DNA of 64,000 nt from a virus: IMG/VR virus record IMGVR_UViG_3300010354_012181, positions 1-64,000 of that record, one strand, 5' to 3'. Positions 39,102 through 46,791 of this stretch are shown one piece after another. The notes under the pieces are model-generated. The model worked only from the letters and a program-made list of their open reading frames with translations. It was not told the DNA's origin and did not search any database. Each line of letters starts with the position of its first letter. Within the stretch, counting starts at the first letter, position 1. The position numbers and the translations under genes are program-made.

Positions 39102-39596
39102 TTAATCTACTGACATAACTAGATGAATCCTGGTAAGATTAATATGGCCGTTTATAAATGTATGAGACTTAGTAGTATCTGTAATATAAGATTTTCCGGT
39201 TTGTAACTGGTGACATTCATTTTCATAGGGCCATATCATCCAACATTGTTCATTGGTTATTATCGGAATATGCACACGTTTGAAAATATCTCTATGGATA
39301 GAATATGATTTTCTAGGTTCCATAATCATGATTCTTGCCCTAAATCCGTTATGTTCAAGAATAACTTTTTCTATTTCTGAATTTTTTAGAGAATCGGGAA
39401 TATACCGATAAGATTTTTCTAATTTATTTTCGAGATTGGCCAAAGAACCTATGCTTTCTTGCCAGTTTTCATTACGTTCTGTACTCATTTGGCAACTAAT
39501 CTGGCTAGTCCCTGGCTGTAATTTATTCAATAATTTGTTAACTTCCGCACATAATTCGCCGAAATTTGGTATTTGTTTTAATGGTTCTACTAACAT
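39102..39596 (-). CDS. Asp/Asn hydroxylase-like 2-oxoglutarate oxygenase
   Basis: A 164-residue protein: iron site RKSYSIHRDIFKRVHIPI, then WPYENECHQLQTGKSYITD and distal KSHTFINGHINLTRIHLVMS. Compact version of the aspartyl/asparaginyl beta-hydroxylase fold, here complete. It heads the minus-strand run of five. Confidence 0.72.
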   Translation of the reverse strand: MLVEPLKQIPNFGELCAEVNKLLNKLQPGTSQISCQMSTERNENWQESIGSLANLENKLEKSYRYIPDSLKNSEIEKVILEHNGFRARIMIMEPRKSYSIHRDIFKRVHIPIITNEQCWMIWPYENECHQLQTGKSYITDTTKSHTFINGHINLTRIHLVMSVD

Positions 39597-39672
39597 AAAT
39601 AAATTATATATCTTGTGATATTTATCGGTATTATATGCTCACAGATTATGATAGAAAATTGGAGATTGATTC

Positions 39673-39999
39673 ATGCCCTGGATAGTACAAAGTGTATATA
39701 AAAGGCCAAATAAAGATGTAATTTGGCACACCCAGGCTTTTGATAAAAATTCAGTAAGCCTAAGTTTCGCATCTTGGTCAATGAAGGTGTGTTTATTTGG
39801 CCGTAGAAGGACTGAAAACGAAATCGACGAACTTACATTACAAATACAGACTGTTTGGCAAACGAAAGAAGAATACGATGAATTTATGTCTATTCCTTCA
39901 GTAAAAGAGCATTTTAATAACGTGGCTTTATATAACGCTAATATGGGCATTAAGACTGAACCAAAGTTAGAGTTTTATAATGATCCAATAAATCCTTAA
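39673..39999 (+). CDS. hypothetical protein
   Basis: A 108-residue protein (PWIVQSVYKRPNKDVIWHTQ start). The alternation of strands and a central helix (ENEIDELTLQIQTVWQTKEE) could fit a small ferredoxin-like (ABM-type) fold, but there is no diagnostic residue. Isolated between the oxygenase run and the beta-barrel gene; a two-way terminator follows. Confidence 0.6.
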   Translation: MPWIVQSVYKRPNKDVIWHTQAFDKNSVSLSFASWSMKVCLFGRRRTENEIDELTLQIQTVWQTKEEYDEFMSIPSVKEHFNNVALYNANMGIKTEPKLEFYNDPINP

Positions 40000-40029
40000 A
40001 AAAAGGACTCATAAAGAGTCCTTTTTTTG
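40000..40029. terminator. bidirectional intrinsic terminator
   Basis: Hairpin AAAAGGACTC/GAGTCCTTTT with A-run on one side and T-run on the other, placed between convergent genes ending at 39999 and 40045. Confidence 0.85.
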
Positions 40030-40044
40030 ACAAGTTATAGATTA

Positions 40045-40602
40045 TTAATGAAATCTTCTAGTGAAACTTAAACCATATATTCTTTGCTCAATAGTTCCAT
40101 CAACTATGTAATAAGCAAGACCTATTTGATTTTTCTTATCTAAATTATAATTTAAGCCTGCTCTCCATGTTCTGGTTTGATCGTTTTTACCTTCCTGAAA
40201 AGAAGATCTAAATCTCCAACCAAGGGTAGAAACAAATCCACTGTTTCCTAAAGGCAAAGCAAAACTAGGATTAATTGAATAATAGGCATAGTTTCCAGTC
40301 GTGGCATTACCTGAATATCTTTCTCCTATGGCTGCACGAACAGAAAAACCAGAATCAAATGTACGCATAACTCCTGCCTCTAATCTATTAGAAACTGCCT
40401 GCGTACTATCTACTTTGAGTCCAGTGACTGCTATATCGCCAAACCAATTTTTTGTAATGCTATCGCGCACAGTAACCACTACTGCTTTCATGTCTGATAC
40501 TCCATTTTTGCTGTCTAGGTCTTGAAGTTCAACATTAATAGACTGTGCCTGTGCAGCTGCAGAAAAAATAGCAATCACAATCGCTGCGGTAAATTTAAAC
40601 AT
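40045..40602 (-). CDS. outer-membrane beta-barrel protein
   Basis: A 185-residue protein with a signal peptide (MFKFTAAIVIAIFSAAAQA) and alternating strands typical of an 8- to 10-stranded outer-membrane barrel (WRAGLNYNLDKKNQIGLAYY). The end GLSFTRRFH has the aromatic pattern recognised by the BAM complex, with a terminal His after Phe. A phage gene of this kind could alter receptors or block superinfection; this is inference. A GGAG site lies upstream (minus strand). Confidence 0.75.
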   Translation of the reverse strand: MFKFTAAIVIAIFSAAAQAQSINVELQDLDSKNGVSDMKAVVVTVRDSITKNWFGDIAVTGLKVDSTQAVSNRLEAGVMRTFDSGFSVRAAIGERYSGNATTGNYAYYSINPSFALPLGNSGFVSTLGWRFRSSFQEGKNDQTRTWRAGLNYNLDKKNQIGLAYYIVDGTIEQRIYGLSFTRRFH

Positions 40603-40645
40603 AACTTCTCCTTGTGTTTGTGTCTATTATATATCGATAAATTAC

Positions 40646-41503
40646 TTACTTACGATTAATTATGAAATCCTCATCGTTTATGATTTCTTTATTATATTCA
40701 TAATTTTGAGGAATCCAATCTTGATTTAAAATATCTGAATCTGCAGAATATTCTATCATAAAATTAGATGGAGTATTGAAGTACCAATATGTGGCTGATG
40801 AAATATTATGCCTCCCAGGACCTTTAGCAGTTCTCCAGCCAGACCTCTGCATGTGTTGTCCGCCTGCAAATAGTTCATATATATCTCCCACGGAAAATGC
40901 TATATGATGTAGACCTTTATCTTCCGACTGTATTAGAAAAAGTCTATGATGATAATCCAATGCAGCGGCACGTAAAAATATTCCTCTGTTTAATAACCTG
41001 TCGCTGACAACAAAGCCCAGGTCAGTATAAAATTTTTCTGCTGTTTCTATATCATCTGAGAATAAAACAACATGAGCGATCTCATATGGATATGCTCTTT
41101 CATATTTTTTCACAGGAGAATTAATTCTAACATTGTTACCTAATGAATTAGTGGCTGTTCCCCGATTTTCCGAGATTGTTTTAGAAAACTGCTCTAAAAT
41201 AATCGTATAATCATGACAATCCTTTAGAGATATTTTATTCTCTATTGGTCTAAAATCTTTATAGTTTATTCTGTTTGAAATTAAAACTGCACAGACAAGA
41301 TCTATATCATCTACGTACCAAGTAATAGAATTAAATTCATCTTTGCAATCACTATTTAAGGTAATAGAAGATCCATCTAAAGTTTTAAAAATATAATTGT
41401 CTATAGTCTGTAATCCGAAATCCGATAAGAAGGACACAGTTTTGTCAACATCATTAACTGATATCGATATATCTTTTATTCCCTTGATATTATTATTCAA
41501 CAT
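40646..41503 (-). CDS. extradiol dioxygenase-like VOC-family protein
   Basis: A 285-residue two-domain vicinal-oxygen-chelate protein of catechol 2,3-dioxygenase type. The second domain keeps the metal triad: His144 (EIAHVVLF), His200 (GLHHIAFSVG) and Glu251 (NFMIEYSAD), as well as FYTDLGF. Such enzymes cleave catechol-type rings using Fe(II). Its neighbours upstream encode a Bug receptor, an FAD monooxygenase and a 2-oxoglutarate oxygenase, all in one tight minus-strand operon. Confidence 0.82.
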   Translation of the reverse strand: MLNNNIKGIKDISISVNDVDKTVSFLSDFGLQTIDNYIFKTLDGSSITLNSDCKDEFNSITWYVDDIDLVCAVLISNRINYKDFRPIENKISLKDCHDYTIILEQFSKTISENRGTATNSLGNNVRINSPVKKYERAYPYEIAHVVLFSDDIETAEKFYTDLGFVVSDRLLNRGIFLRAAALDYHHRLFLIQSEDKGLHHIAFSVGDIYELFAGGQHMQRSGWRTAKGPGRHNISSATYWYFNTPSNFMIEYSADSDILNQDWIPQNYEYNKEIINDEDFIINRK

Positions 41504-42470
41504 TTACAATGATTTTAAATTTTTTAATATTATTATCAAACTTATTATACAAATTTCTAAATGCTGTTTCCATGTCTTTAGGAGAACCTCCAGCAGTTGA
41601 ATAGGCAAGTCCGCTAAATTTTGTCCTAACTTCTTGATCTTTTAATATTTCATTTATATGATAATTCAATGAATTAACAATATTGCTATTCATACCAGCA
41701 GGACCCATTAGAGCGAACCATCCTGAAAAATCTGCAGGAGTTAATCCTGTCTCGGAAAGTGTGGGAATTTCCGGTGCAAATTGACTTCTTTTGTCTGAAG
41801 CAACAGCTATTACATTGACCTTTTTACTTTCTATCGCAGAGATAACCGGAAATAATCCAGTTATCATCATTGAAACTTCATTAGATAATAGAGCAGTAAC
41901 CGCAGGAAAATTTCCTCTATAGGGTACCTGAACAATATCTAAACCTAATTCTTTCTTATAGTATTCTCCAACCATGTTCATCGGACTGCCACTACCGGGC
42001 GTAGCGTATGATCTTATTCTTCCTTGTTTTATCGCATCAATTAACTCTTTATTTGTTCTAACATTTGTTGAACTGTTTACTACTATAAAAAGATTTGTTT
42101 CTCTGATGACTTTTACTATTGGCGTGAAATCTTTGAAAATATCATATGAAATTCTATCACCTAGAACAAATTTAGAAGTTATAATCGTGCTAGGTGTTAA
42201 CAACAGAGTGTATCCGTCAGGTTTAGATTCTGCTACGAATCTATTACCTATAGTTCCGCTGGCTCCTGATTTATTAAGGACTAACACATTTTGATTTATT
42301 CTTTTAGATAATTTTTCTGCTAATACTCTTGCGATCACATCTGTATCTCCTCCCGTAGGAAACGAAACTACAATAGTTATGGGTCTATCAAATGTAACAT
42401 TAGCAAATACAGCAGGAGATATTAACAATAATAAAACAAATGCTGCTAATCTATTTCTAAAAATTTTCAT
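41493..42470 (-). CDS. Bug/TctC-family periplasmic binding protein
   Basis: A 325-residue exported receptor: signal peptide to about residue 23 (AVFANVTF), then the family motifs PITIVVSFPTGGDTDVIAR, NKSGASGTIGNRFVA, ATPGSGSPMNM and GWFALMGPAG. It is full length and closer to the Bug consensus than the 27292 copy. The family binds carboxylates and aromatic acids. It overlaps the dioxygenase gene by 11 nt and touches the monooxygenase gene. Confidence 0.88.
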   Translation of the reverse strand: MKIFRNRLAAFVLLLLISPAVFANVTFDRPITIVVSFPTGGDTDVIARVLAEKLSKRINQNVLVLNKSGASGTIGNRFVAESKPDGYTLLLTPSTIITSKFVLGDRISYDIFKDFTPIVKVIRETNLFIVVNSSTNVRTNKELIDAIKQGRIRSYATPGSGSPMNMVGEYYKKELGLDIVQVPYRGNFPAVTALLSNEVSMMITGLFPVISAIESKKVNVIAVASDKRSQFAPEIPTLSETGLTPADFSGWFALMGPAGMNSNIVNSLNYHINEILKDQEVRTKFSGLAYSTAGGSPKDMETAFRNLYNKFDNNIKKFKIIVNVE

Positions 42471-42471
42471 A

Positions 42472-43620
42472 TCAATTCTTTCCTAATAAATCGTTCGGTA
42501 AAATAAAATTTTTTTCATTCAAATAAAAATCATCTACTTTGCTTTGACTAATTTTTAAGTCAAAATTATCTTTAGATTTAAACCCTAAACCAATTTGGCG
42601 ACACTGGGTTTGAACATATCTTGCTATATCATAACGGTAGTCAACATACATTTTCAGCACATTGTCGAGATTGCTATCTAAATTCAAAAGTTGTGTTAAT
42701 GTAGCAGCGTCCTGCAAAGCCTGAGCACCCCCCTGTGCCATGAAAGGCAACGATGCATGAGCCGAGTCACCTATAAACACTATGTTTCCTTTGTTCCATG
42801 GTTTAGGAAGATTAACTTCTTCCACACAGGTAAAATTTACATGAGTCAAAGAATCTATTTCATCTATTATTTCTTTAACCAGTCCATTACAATGAGATGA
42901 AAATTTTTCTTTCATTGCCGCAGGCTGCTGTTCTATTGGTATTTTATACTTAGATTCTTCCGGCATCGCTGCCCAAGTATACATGTATTCATTATCTAAA
43001 GGCACAAAACCTAATCTGAAACCATCACCTATTACAATTATTTTTTCATTTATTTCAGGACGCCTTAAATGTAAACTATGCCAGAGTCCGAAGTTAGTAA
43101 AAACTGACTGCTGATTTTTAAAAAGATGCTGTCTAATAGAAGAGTTGGTACCGTCTGCTGCTATTATCAAATCATAGTTATCCGAAATTCCATTATTCAA
43201 ACTTACTTTAGAATTTAAATATCCGTTCAAAGTTTCATTTAATATAAAACAATTAAAATGAAATTTAACTTTATAGCGGCTTGCTGTTTTATATAATATT
43301 TTTAAAAACTCATATCGATTAATCCCGACATAAGAAGGATATTTCTTTTCTATAGAAGGAAAATAAACTTTTCCTAATAATTTAGAATCATAACTCCAAA
43401 ATTCTGTATCTCCAGATAAAGTACAGCCTTTCAACAATATTTTGTCTAAGACTCCGATATAATCTAAACATTTAAGAGCATTACTGTATAATACTATACC
43501 AGCACCCCTAGTAAAAATATTAGATTTTTTTTCTACAACCGTAACATTATGTCCTTGCTGTGATAAGGCAGCGGCAACATAACAACCTGCGATACCTGCT
43601 CCTTGAATTAAAATTTTCAT
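42472..43620 (-). CDS. FAD-dependent aromatic-type monooxygenase (salicylate-hydroxylase-like)
   Basis: A 382-residue flavoprotein of the group A hydroxylase type: N-terminal GAGIAG dinucleotide motif (7-12) followed by VVEKK, a DG motif (IIAADGTNSSIR), and the flavin motif GDSAHASLPFMAQGG near residue 285. These enzymes hydroxylate aromatic acids using NAD(P)H and O2. It lies one base from its neighbours on both sides in a minus-strand operon with an extradiol-dioxygenase-like gene and a Bug receptor. Confidence 0.87.
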   Translation of the reverse strand: MKILIQGAGIAGCYVAAALSQQGHNVTVVEKKSNIFTRGAGIVLYSNALKCLDYIGVLDKILLKGCTLSGDTEFWSYDSKLLGKVYFPSIEKKYPSYVGINRYEFLKILYKTASRYKVKFHFNCFILNETLNGYLNSKVSLNNGISDNYDLIIAADGTNSSIRQHLFKNQQSVFTNFGLWHSLHLRRPEINEKIIVIGDGFRLGFVPLDNEYMYTWAAMPEESKYKIPIEQQPAAMKEKFSSHCNGLVKEIIDEIDSLTHVNFTCVEEVNLPKPWNKGNIVFIGDSAHASLPFMAQGGAQALQDAATLTQLLNLDSNLDNVLKMYVDYRYDIARYVQTQCRQIGLGFKSKDNFDLKISQSKVDDFYLNEKNFILPNDLLGKN

Positions 43621-43621
43621 T

Positions 43622-44401
43622 TTAAATTTTATGTAAAGAATCGTAAGTAGATTCTATGAGAATTTTATCTGTTTCATCAGTTCTTACACCAGTAATTACG
43701 AAAATTATTCTAGGAGATCTGCTCATGTTCACAGTGCTATGCGGAACATTAAGAGTATCGAATATATGTACGTCGCCCGCTCTCCAATTGGTGTATACAT
43801 AATTTCCGTAAACCATCACTTGACCTGGTTCATAATCCTGTAATGTTACAACCATTCTAGTGACTTTATGGGGTGCTGCTGGATATCTATGCCATAATTT
43901 GTCTATATGCATAGGAAAAGTCTGACCAGGAAATTGTGTATGAATTCTAGTTCTACAACGTTTCAACTGCCAATAGTCAGCCATTTTTTTCAAAACAGGA
44001 TGATCTGCTATGAGAGGTTCTGGAACAACCTGGGTAAATTCTATGCCACCAAATTCTTTTCTATCATAATGTTCTTGTTCTAAGAGAGGACTCTTTCCTC
44101 CAGGGAATCCGGGATGAGCTTGTTTGTCTGTTAATTCATTCCAGCCTATTTTTTTTGATTCCTCAATCAAAAAAGGATAAAGATCCAGCAAAGATTTTTT
44201 ATCTTCATCGTTCCAATCATATCTACCTAATCTAGAAAAATATTCCCCTTCTTGATCTTGTTTCCATTTATCAAAATGATAATTAGAAAATTTATCCTTG
44301 ATATATTCAAAATTACTCTTATAACCAGTAGAGTCTTGGTATTGAAAATCTAAAGGTAAAGAATGGAATTTAGCTCTGTTTTCAAAAATTTTTGGATTCA
44401 T
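43622..44401 (-). CDS. 2-oxoglutarate/Fe(II) oxygenase-like protein
   Basis: A 259-residue protein with iron site FPMHIDKLWHRYP and distal VPHSTVNMSRSPRIIFVITG, where Arg binds 2-oxoglutarate; the GYVYTNWRAGDVHIFDT-like strand between them fits the fold. It belongs to the Asp/Asn hydroxylase-like group. Second gene of the aromatic-type operon. Its start overlaps the end of the small gene before it. Confidence 0.75.
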   Translation of the reverse strand: MNPKIFENRAKFHSLPLDFQYQDSTGYKSNFEYIKDKFSNYHFDKWKQDQEGEYFSRLGRYDWNDEDKKSLLDLYPFLIEESKKIGWNELTDKQAHPGFPGGKSPLLEQEHYDRKEFGGIEFTQVVPEPLIADHPVLKKMADYWQLKRCRTRIHTQFPGQTFPMHIDKLWHRYPAAPHKVTRMVVTLQDYEPGQVMVYGNYVYTNWRAGDVHIFDTLNVPHSTVNMSRSPRIIFVITGVRTDETDKILIESTYDSLHKI

Positions 44402-44586
44402 AAATTCTCTTTAGTTTGATATGAAATGACTATTAACCAATCTATAAGATCAGTTTCATCTTCGTCCGGCACGCCCTTAATTCCGTCATAAGAAATAAGA
44501 ACTTTACACCTAGGTCGAGCGGCATCATCCGGTGCTACTGGACCAGTTTTCCAAATTCTTGGTTTCATTTTTACTGTTTCTGACAT
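44398..44586 (-). CDS. small protein heading the minus-strand oxidation operon
   Basis: A 62-residue protein (KMKPRIWKTGPVAPDDAARP..., then LISYDGIKGVPDEDETDLID). No family recognised. It overlaps the oxygenase gene start by 4 nt, so it is coupled. It could be a small regulator or subunit; nothing in the sequence tells. Confidence 0.55.
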   Translation of the reverse strand: MSETVKMKPRIWKTGPVAPDDAARPRCKVLISYDGIKGVPDEDETDLIDWLIVISYQTKENL

Positions 44587-44638
44587 ATGTTTTACTTATT
44601 ATTTGACACTATAACTAGTAATTATTTTGGAAAAGATG

Positions 44639-44667
44639 TTGATTCTTTTAAAAAAATTGTATATAAT
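44639..44667 (+). promoter_or_regulatory. sigma70-type promoter for tRNA-like RNA
   Basis: TTGATT (44639-44644), 17 bp, TATAAT (44662-44667). The predicted start coincides with the first base of the tRNA-like RNA at 44674. Confidence 0.72.
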
Positions 44668-44673
44668 TAGAAT

Positions 44674-44783
44674 GTGGTCGTGAGTGGAACAGGCAGACCT
44701 CCGGTCCGTTGCGAAACGCACTTGGGAATGGGGCGCCGTCTTAGACACAGCCTTTGTAGGTTCGAATCCTACCGACCACACCA
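44674..44783 (+). tRNA. tRNA-like RNA of undetermined isotype (110 nt)
   Basis: Acceptor GTGGTCG/CGACCAC, T arm GTAGG-TTCGAAT-CCTAC, CCA encoded, and a Leu-like D arm (GAGTGGAACAGGCAGAC). Between D and T arms lie far more bases than in a normal tRNA, including a TGCG-AAA-CGCA hairpin. The only anticodon-like arm is GCCGT-CTTAGAC-ACAGC (TAG, one mismatch), but it sits too far from the D arm. It may be a tRNA with an insertion or a tRNA mimic. Confidence 0.55.
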
Positions 44784-44826
44784 GATTCTATTATAAGTAG
44801 AATACTACTAACTAAAAGGAAACATT

Positions 44827-45021
44827 ATGTCAAACACAGTAGAACAACTAAAAGCAGCATTTGAAGCTTTCTTGGCCGAAGATGCAAAATTTGCCGCTGG
44901 TAACAATGCCGCTGGTACTCGTGCCCGCAAAGCCCTACAAGAAGTAGGTAAGGCAGTCAAGGCTCGTAGAAACGAAATCACTGCTGAGAAAAACGCTCGC
45001 AAGGAAGCCAAGGCCAAGTGA
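44827..45021 (+). CDS. Hc1-like histone H1-type nucleoid protein
   Basis: A 64-residue basic helical protein. EAFLAEDAKFAAGNNAAGTR and ARKALQEVGKAVKARRNEIT follow the pattern of the Hc1/histone H1-like family (GNxAAGTRARKALQE). Such proteins bind and compact DNA in bacteria. In a phage it could package DNA or act on the host nucleoid. AAGGAAA lies upstream. The methyltransferase-like gene starts 1 nt after its stop. Confidence 0.7.
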   Translation: MSNTVEQLKAAFEAFLAEDAKFAAGNNAAGTRARKALQEVGKAVKARRNEITAEKNARKEAKAK

Positions 45022-45022
45022 G

Positions 45023-45571
45023 ATGGATCTTGATGCATTCTCCAGCGGTCAAATAGTCAGCAAACTTTGGCTGGCCAAGGAATTAGAACCTATCGCTGGA
45101 GAACATGCTAACCCCGCAAAGATAGTCTTAGTGGGCGGTTGGTACGGCATTCTTAATTTGTTATTAAGAACAAGATCCAATATGTCAATCGAATCTGTAA
45201 GAAGCGTAGATATCGATAAAGATGCCTGCTCCTTAGCAGATAAGATAAATGACACGTGGGTGTGGCAGAATTGGAAATTTAAAGCCATAGTCGCAGATGC
45301 TAATGAGTATGATTATGCTGATAGCAATCTCGTTATCAATACCAGCGTAGAACACATAGATACTCATCAGTGGTTCGATAATATACCCGTAGGTTGCTTG
45401 GTAGTACTGCAGAGCAATGATATGAACCATGAAGATCACTGCAACAATCATGAATCTCTTGAAAAATTCTTAGAGGATTTTCCTCTTACAAAAATTTTAT
45501 ATTCCGGATCTAAGCACTTTGAATATCCCAACTGGGGTTTCAATAGATTCATGATAATAGGTTTGAAATAA
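45023..45571 (+). CDS. SAM methyltransferase-like phage protein
   Basis: A 182-residue Rossmann-like protein: KIVLVGGWYGILNLLL is a motif I variant, SVRSVDIDKDACSLA gives the acidic ribose-binding end, and LVINTSVEHIDTHQWFDNIP is motif IV-like. I recognise this type from aquatic T4-like phages. Substrate unknown. Confidence 0.68.
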   Translation: MDLDAFSSGQIVSKLWLAKELEPIAGEHANPAKIVLVGGWYGILNLLLRTRSNMSIESVRSVDIDKDACSLADKINDTWVWQNWKFKAIVADANEYDYADSNLVINTSVEHIDTHQWFDNIPVGCLVVLQSNDMNHEDHCNNHESLEKFLEDFPLTKILYSGSKHFEYPNWGFNRFMIIGLK

Positions 45572-45581
45572 AGGATAGACT

Positions 45582-46061
45582 ATGAATAAAAAAGATATAG
45601 AAACATACGACGATGTTGTTATTGATCTAGGAGATTACGGTGCTGCTCAGCCAGCTATAGAAACTATCAGTATAAGCGGTTTAGATACTATTACTTTAAA
45701 TAGTTCAATGTATGATACAGGATCATTAACCAGTTCTTCAGTTATATCATTCCCAAGCACGTATACTACTAATTCGACCGGTATATCTTATACAAATACC
45801 CCTACCTATACTTTTAACTCTACATTTTCAGATCCAATAGTTAACATAGATTCGGATGGGGTGAATATAAAAGAAGGCGGAGATCTCAAGATTGGCAACA
45901 CTAGTCTTAAAGAATTTATAACAAAGATGGAGCAGAGATTGGCTATTCTAGTGCCGGATCCTGCTAAATTAGAAAAGTTTGAAGCATTGAAAAAAGCCTA
46001 CGAACACTATAAGACAATGGAAAAACTTTGCTTCGATGAACCGGATAAAGAGGAAAATTGA
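45582..46061 (+). CDS. conserved T4-like phage hypothetical protein
   Basis: A 159-residue protein: Ser/Thr-rich strands first, then the conserved C-terminal block VNIKEGGDLKIGNTSLKEFI, followed by KMEQRLAILVPDP and EALKKAYEHYKTMEKL. This block is widespread in large phages next to structural or thyX genes; role unknown, perhaps virion-associated. ATGA overlap with thyX. Confidence 0.75.
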   Translation: MNKKDIETYDDVVIDLGDYGAAQPAIETISISGLDTITLNSSMYDTGSLTSSSVISFPSTYTTNSTGISYTNTPTYTFNSTFSDPIVNIDSDGVNIKEGGDLKIGNTSLKEFITKMEQRLAILVPDPAKLEKFEALKKAYEHYKTMEKLCFDEPDKEEN

Positions 46062-46729
46062 TGAATGTACGTTTGGTATCCTATTCCCAACCCACAATGG
46101 AATTCGCTGATCTTGGCATCTCAGATGCGCAGGAACTCATCGCGTATTGCGCCCGTGTCAGCAATCCATCCAACCAATTTAATACAGAGACATCAGAGAA
46201 GCTTATTCGATATCTTGTTAAACACGCACATTGGAGCCCCCTTGAAATGGTTTCAGCCTGTGTTGAAATCACAACCACAAGAGACATCGCAAGACAGATC
46301 CTCAGACACAGAAGTTTTAGTTTCCAAGAGTTCAGTCAGCGATATGCTGACCCTACTAAAGATCTCTCGTTCGTATTGCGAGAAGCACGACTTCAAGACC
46401 CAAAGAACAGACAGAACAGCGTCGAAACGGATGATGAACGCCTACAGAGAGATTGGGAACGACAACAACAGCAGGTCATCGACTACGCTCGCAGTGCCTA
46501 CGAATGGGCTATCGCTAAAGGCATAGCCAAAGAACAAGCTCGTGCTGTGTTGCCCGAAGGGTTGATCGAAAGCAAACTTTACATGAACGGCACACTTCGT
46601 TCTTGGATACACTTTATCGAACTACGTTCGGGTAACGGTACACAAAAAGAACATCAATTAGTAGCACTGGCCTGTGCCCAAGCCATTGCCGCTATTTTTC
46701 CAATGGGTCAAACATTGACCCAAAATTAA
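46058..46729 (+). CDS. thyX: flavin-dependent thymidylate synthase
   Basis: A 223-residue protein with the ThyX signature RHRSFSFQEFSQRY at residues 83-96 and an ERI-like C-terminal helix LRSWIHFIELRSGNGTQKEHQ. It makes dTMP from dUMP using FAD and methylene-tetrahydrofolate, supplying phage DNA synthesis. Start overlaps the preceding stop (ATGA). A sigma70 promoter follows its stop. Confidence 0.93.
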   Translation: MMNVRLVSYSQPTMEFADLGISDAQELIAYCARVSNPSNQFNTETSEKLIRYLVKHAHWSPLEMVSACVEITTTRDIARQILRHRSFSFQEFSQRYADPTKDLSFVLREARLQDPKNRQNSVETDDERLQRDWERQQQQVIDYARSAYEWAIAKGIAKEQARAVLPEGLIESKLYMNGTLRSWIHFIELRSGNGTQKEHQLVALACAQAIAAIFPMGQTLTQN

Positions 46730-46735
46730 TGGATC

Positions 46736-46764
46736 TTGACAGGTTTTTAGAAATCTAGTATAAT
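46736..46764 (+). promoter_or_regulatory. sigma70-type promoter
   Basis: TTGACA (46736-46741), 17 bp, TATAAT (46759-46764), reading into the 46792 gene. Confidence 0.85.
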
Positions 46765-46791
46765 TAAAGTGTTCAACAGAAAGAATATTAT

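Noticed and set aside
25233-44586. Island as bacterial contamination or chimeric assembly
   Set aside because: Not excluded, but the genes are phage-dense with overlapping ends, the same oxygenase and desaturase types occur singly among the phage tRNA genes, and phage genes resume on both sides. Read coverage across 25.2 and 44.6 kb would settle it.
44674-44783. Selenocysteine tRNA or intron-containing tRNA
   Set aside because: There is no TCA anticodon and no group I intron core; the extra length is only about 35-50 nt.
46065-46526. 153-codon frame inside thyX
   Set aside because: It is an overlapping reading of the thyX gene, whose own frame has the full ThyX signature.
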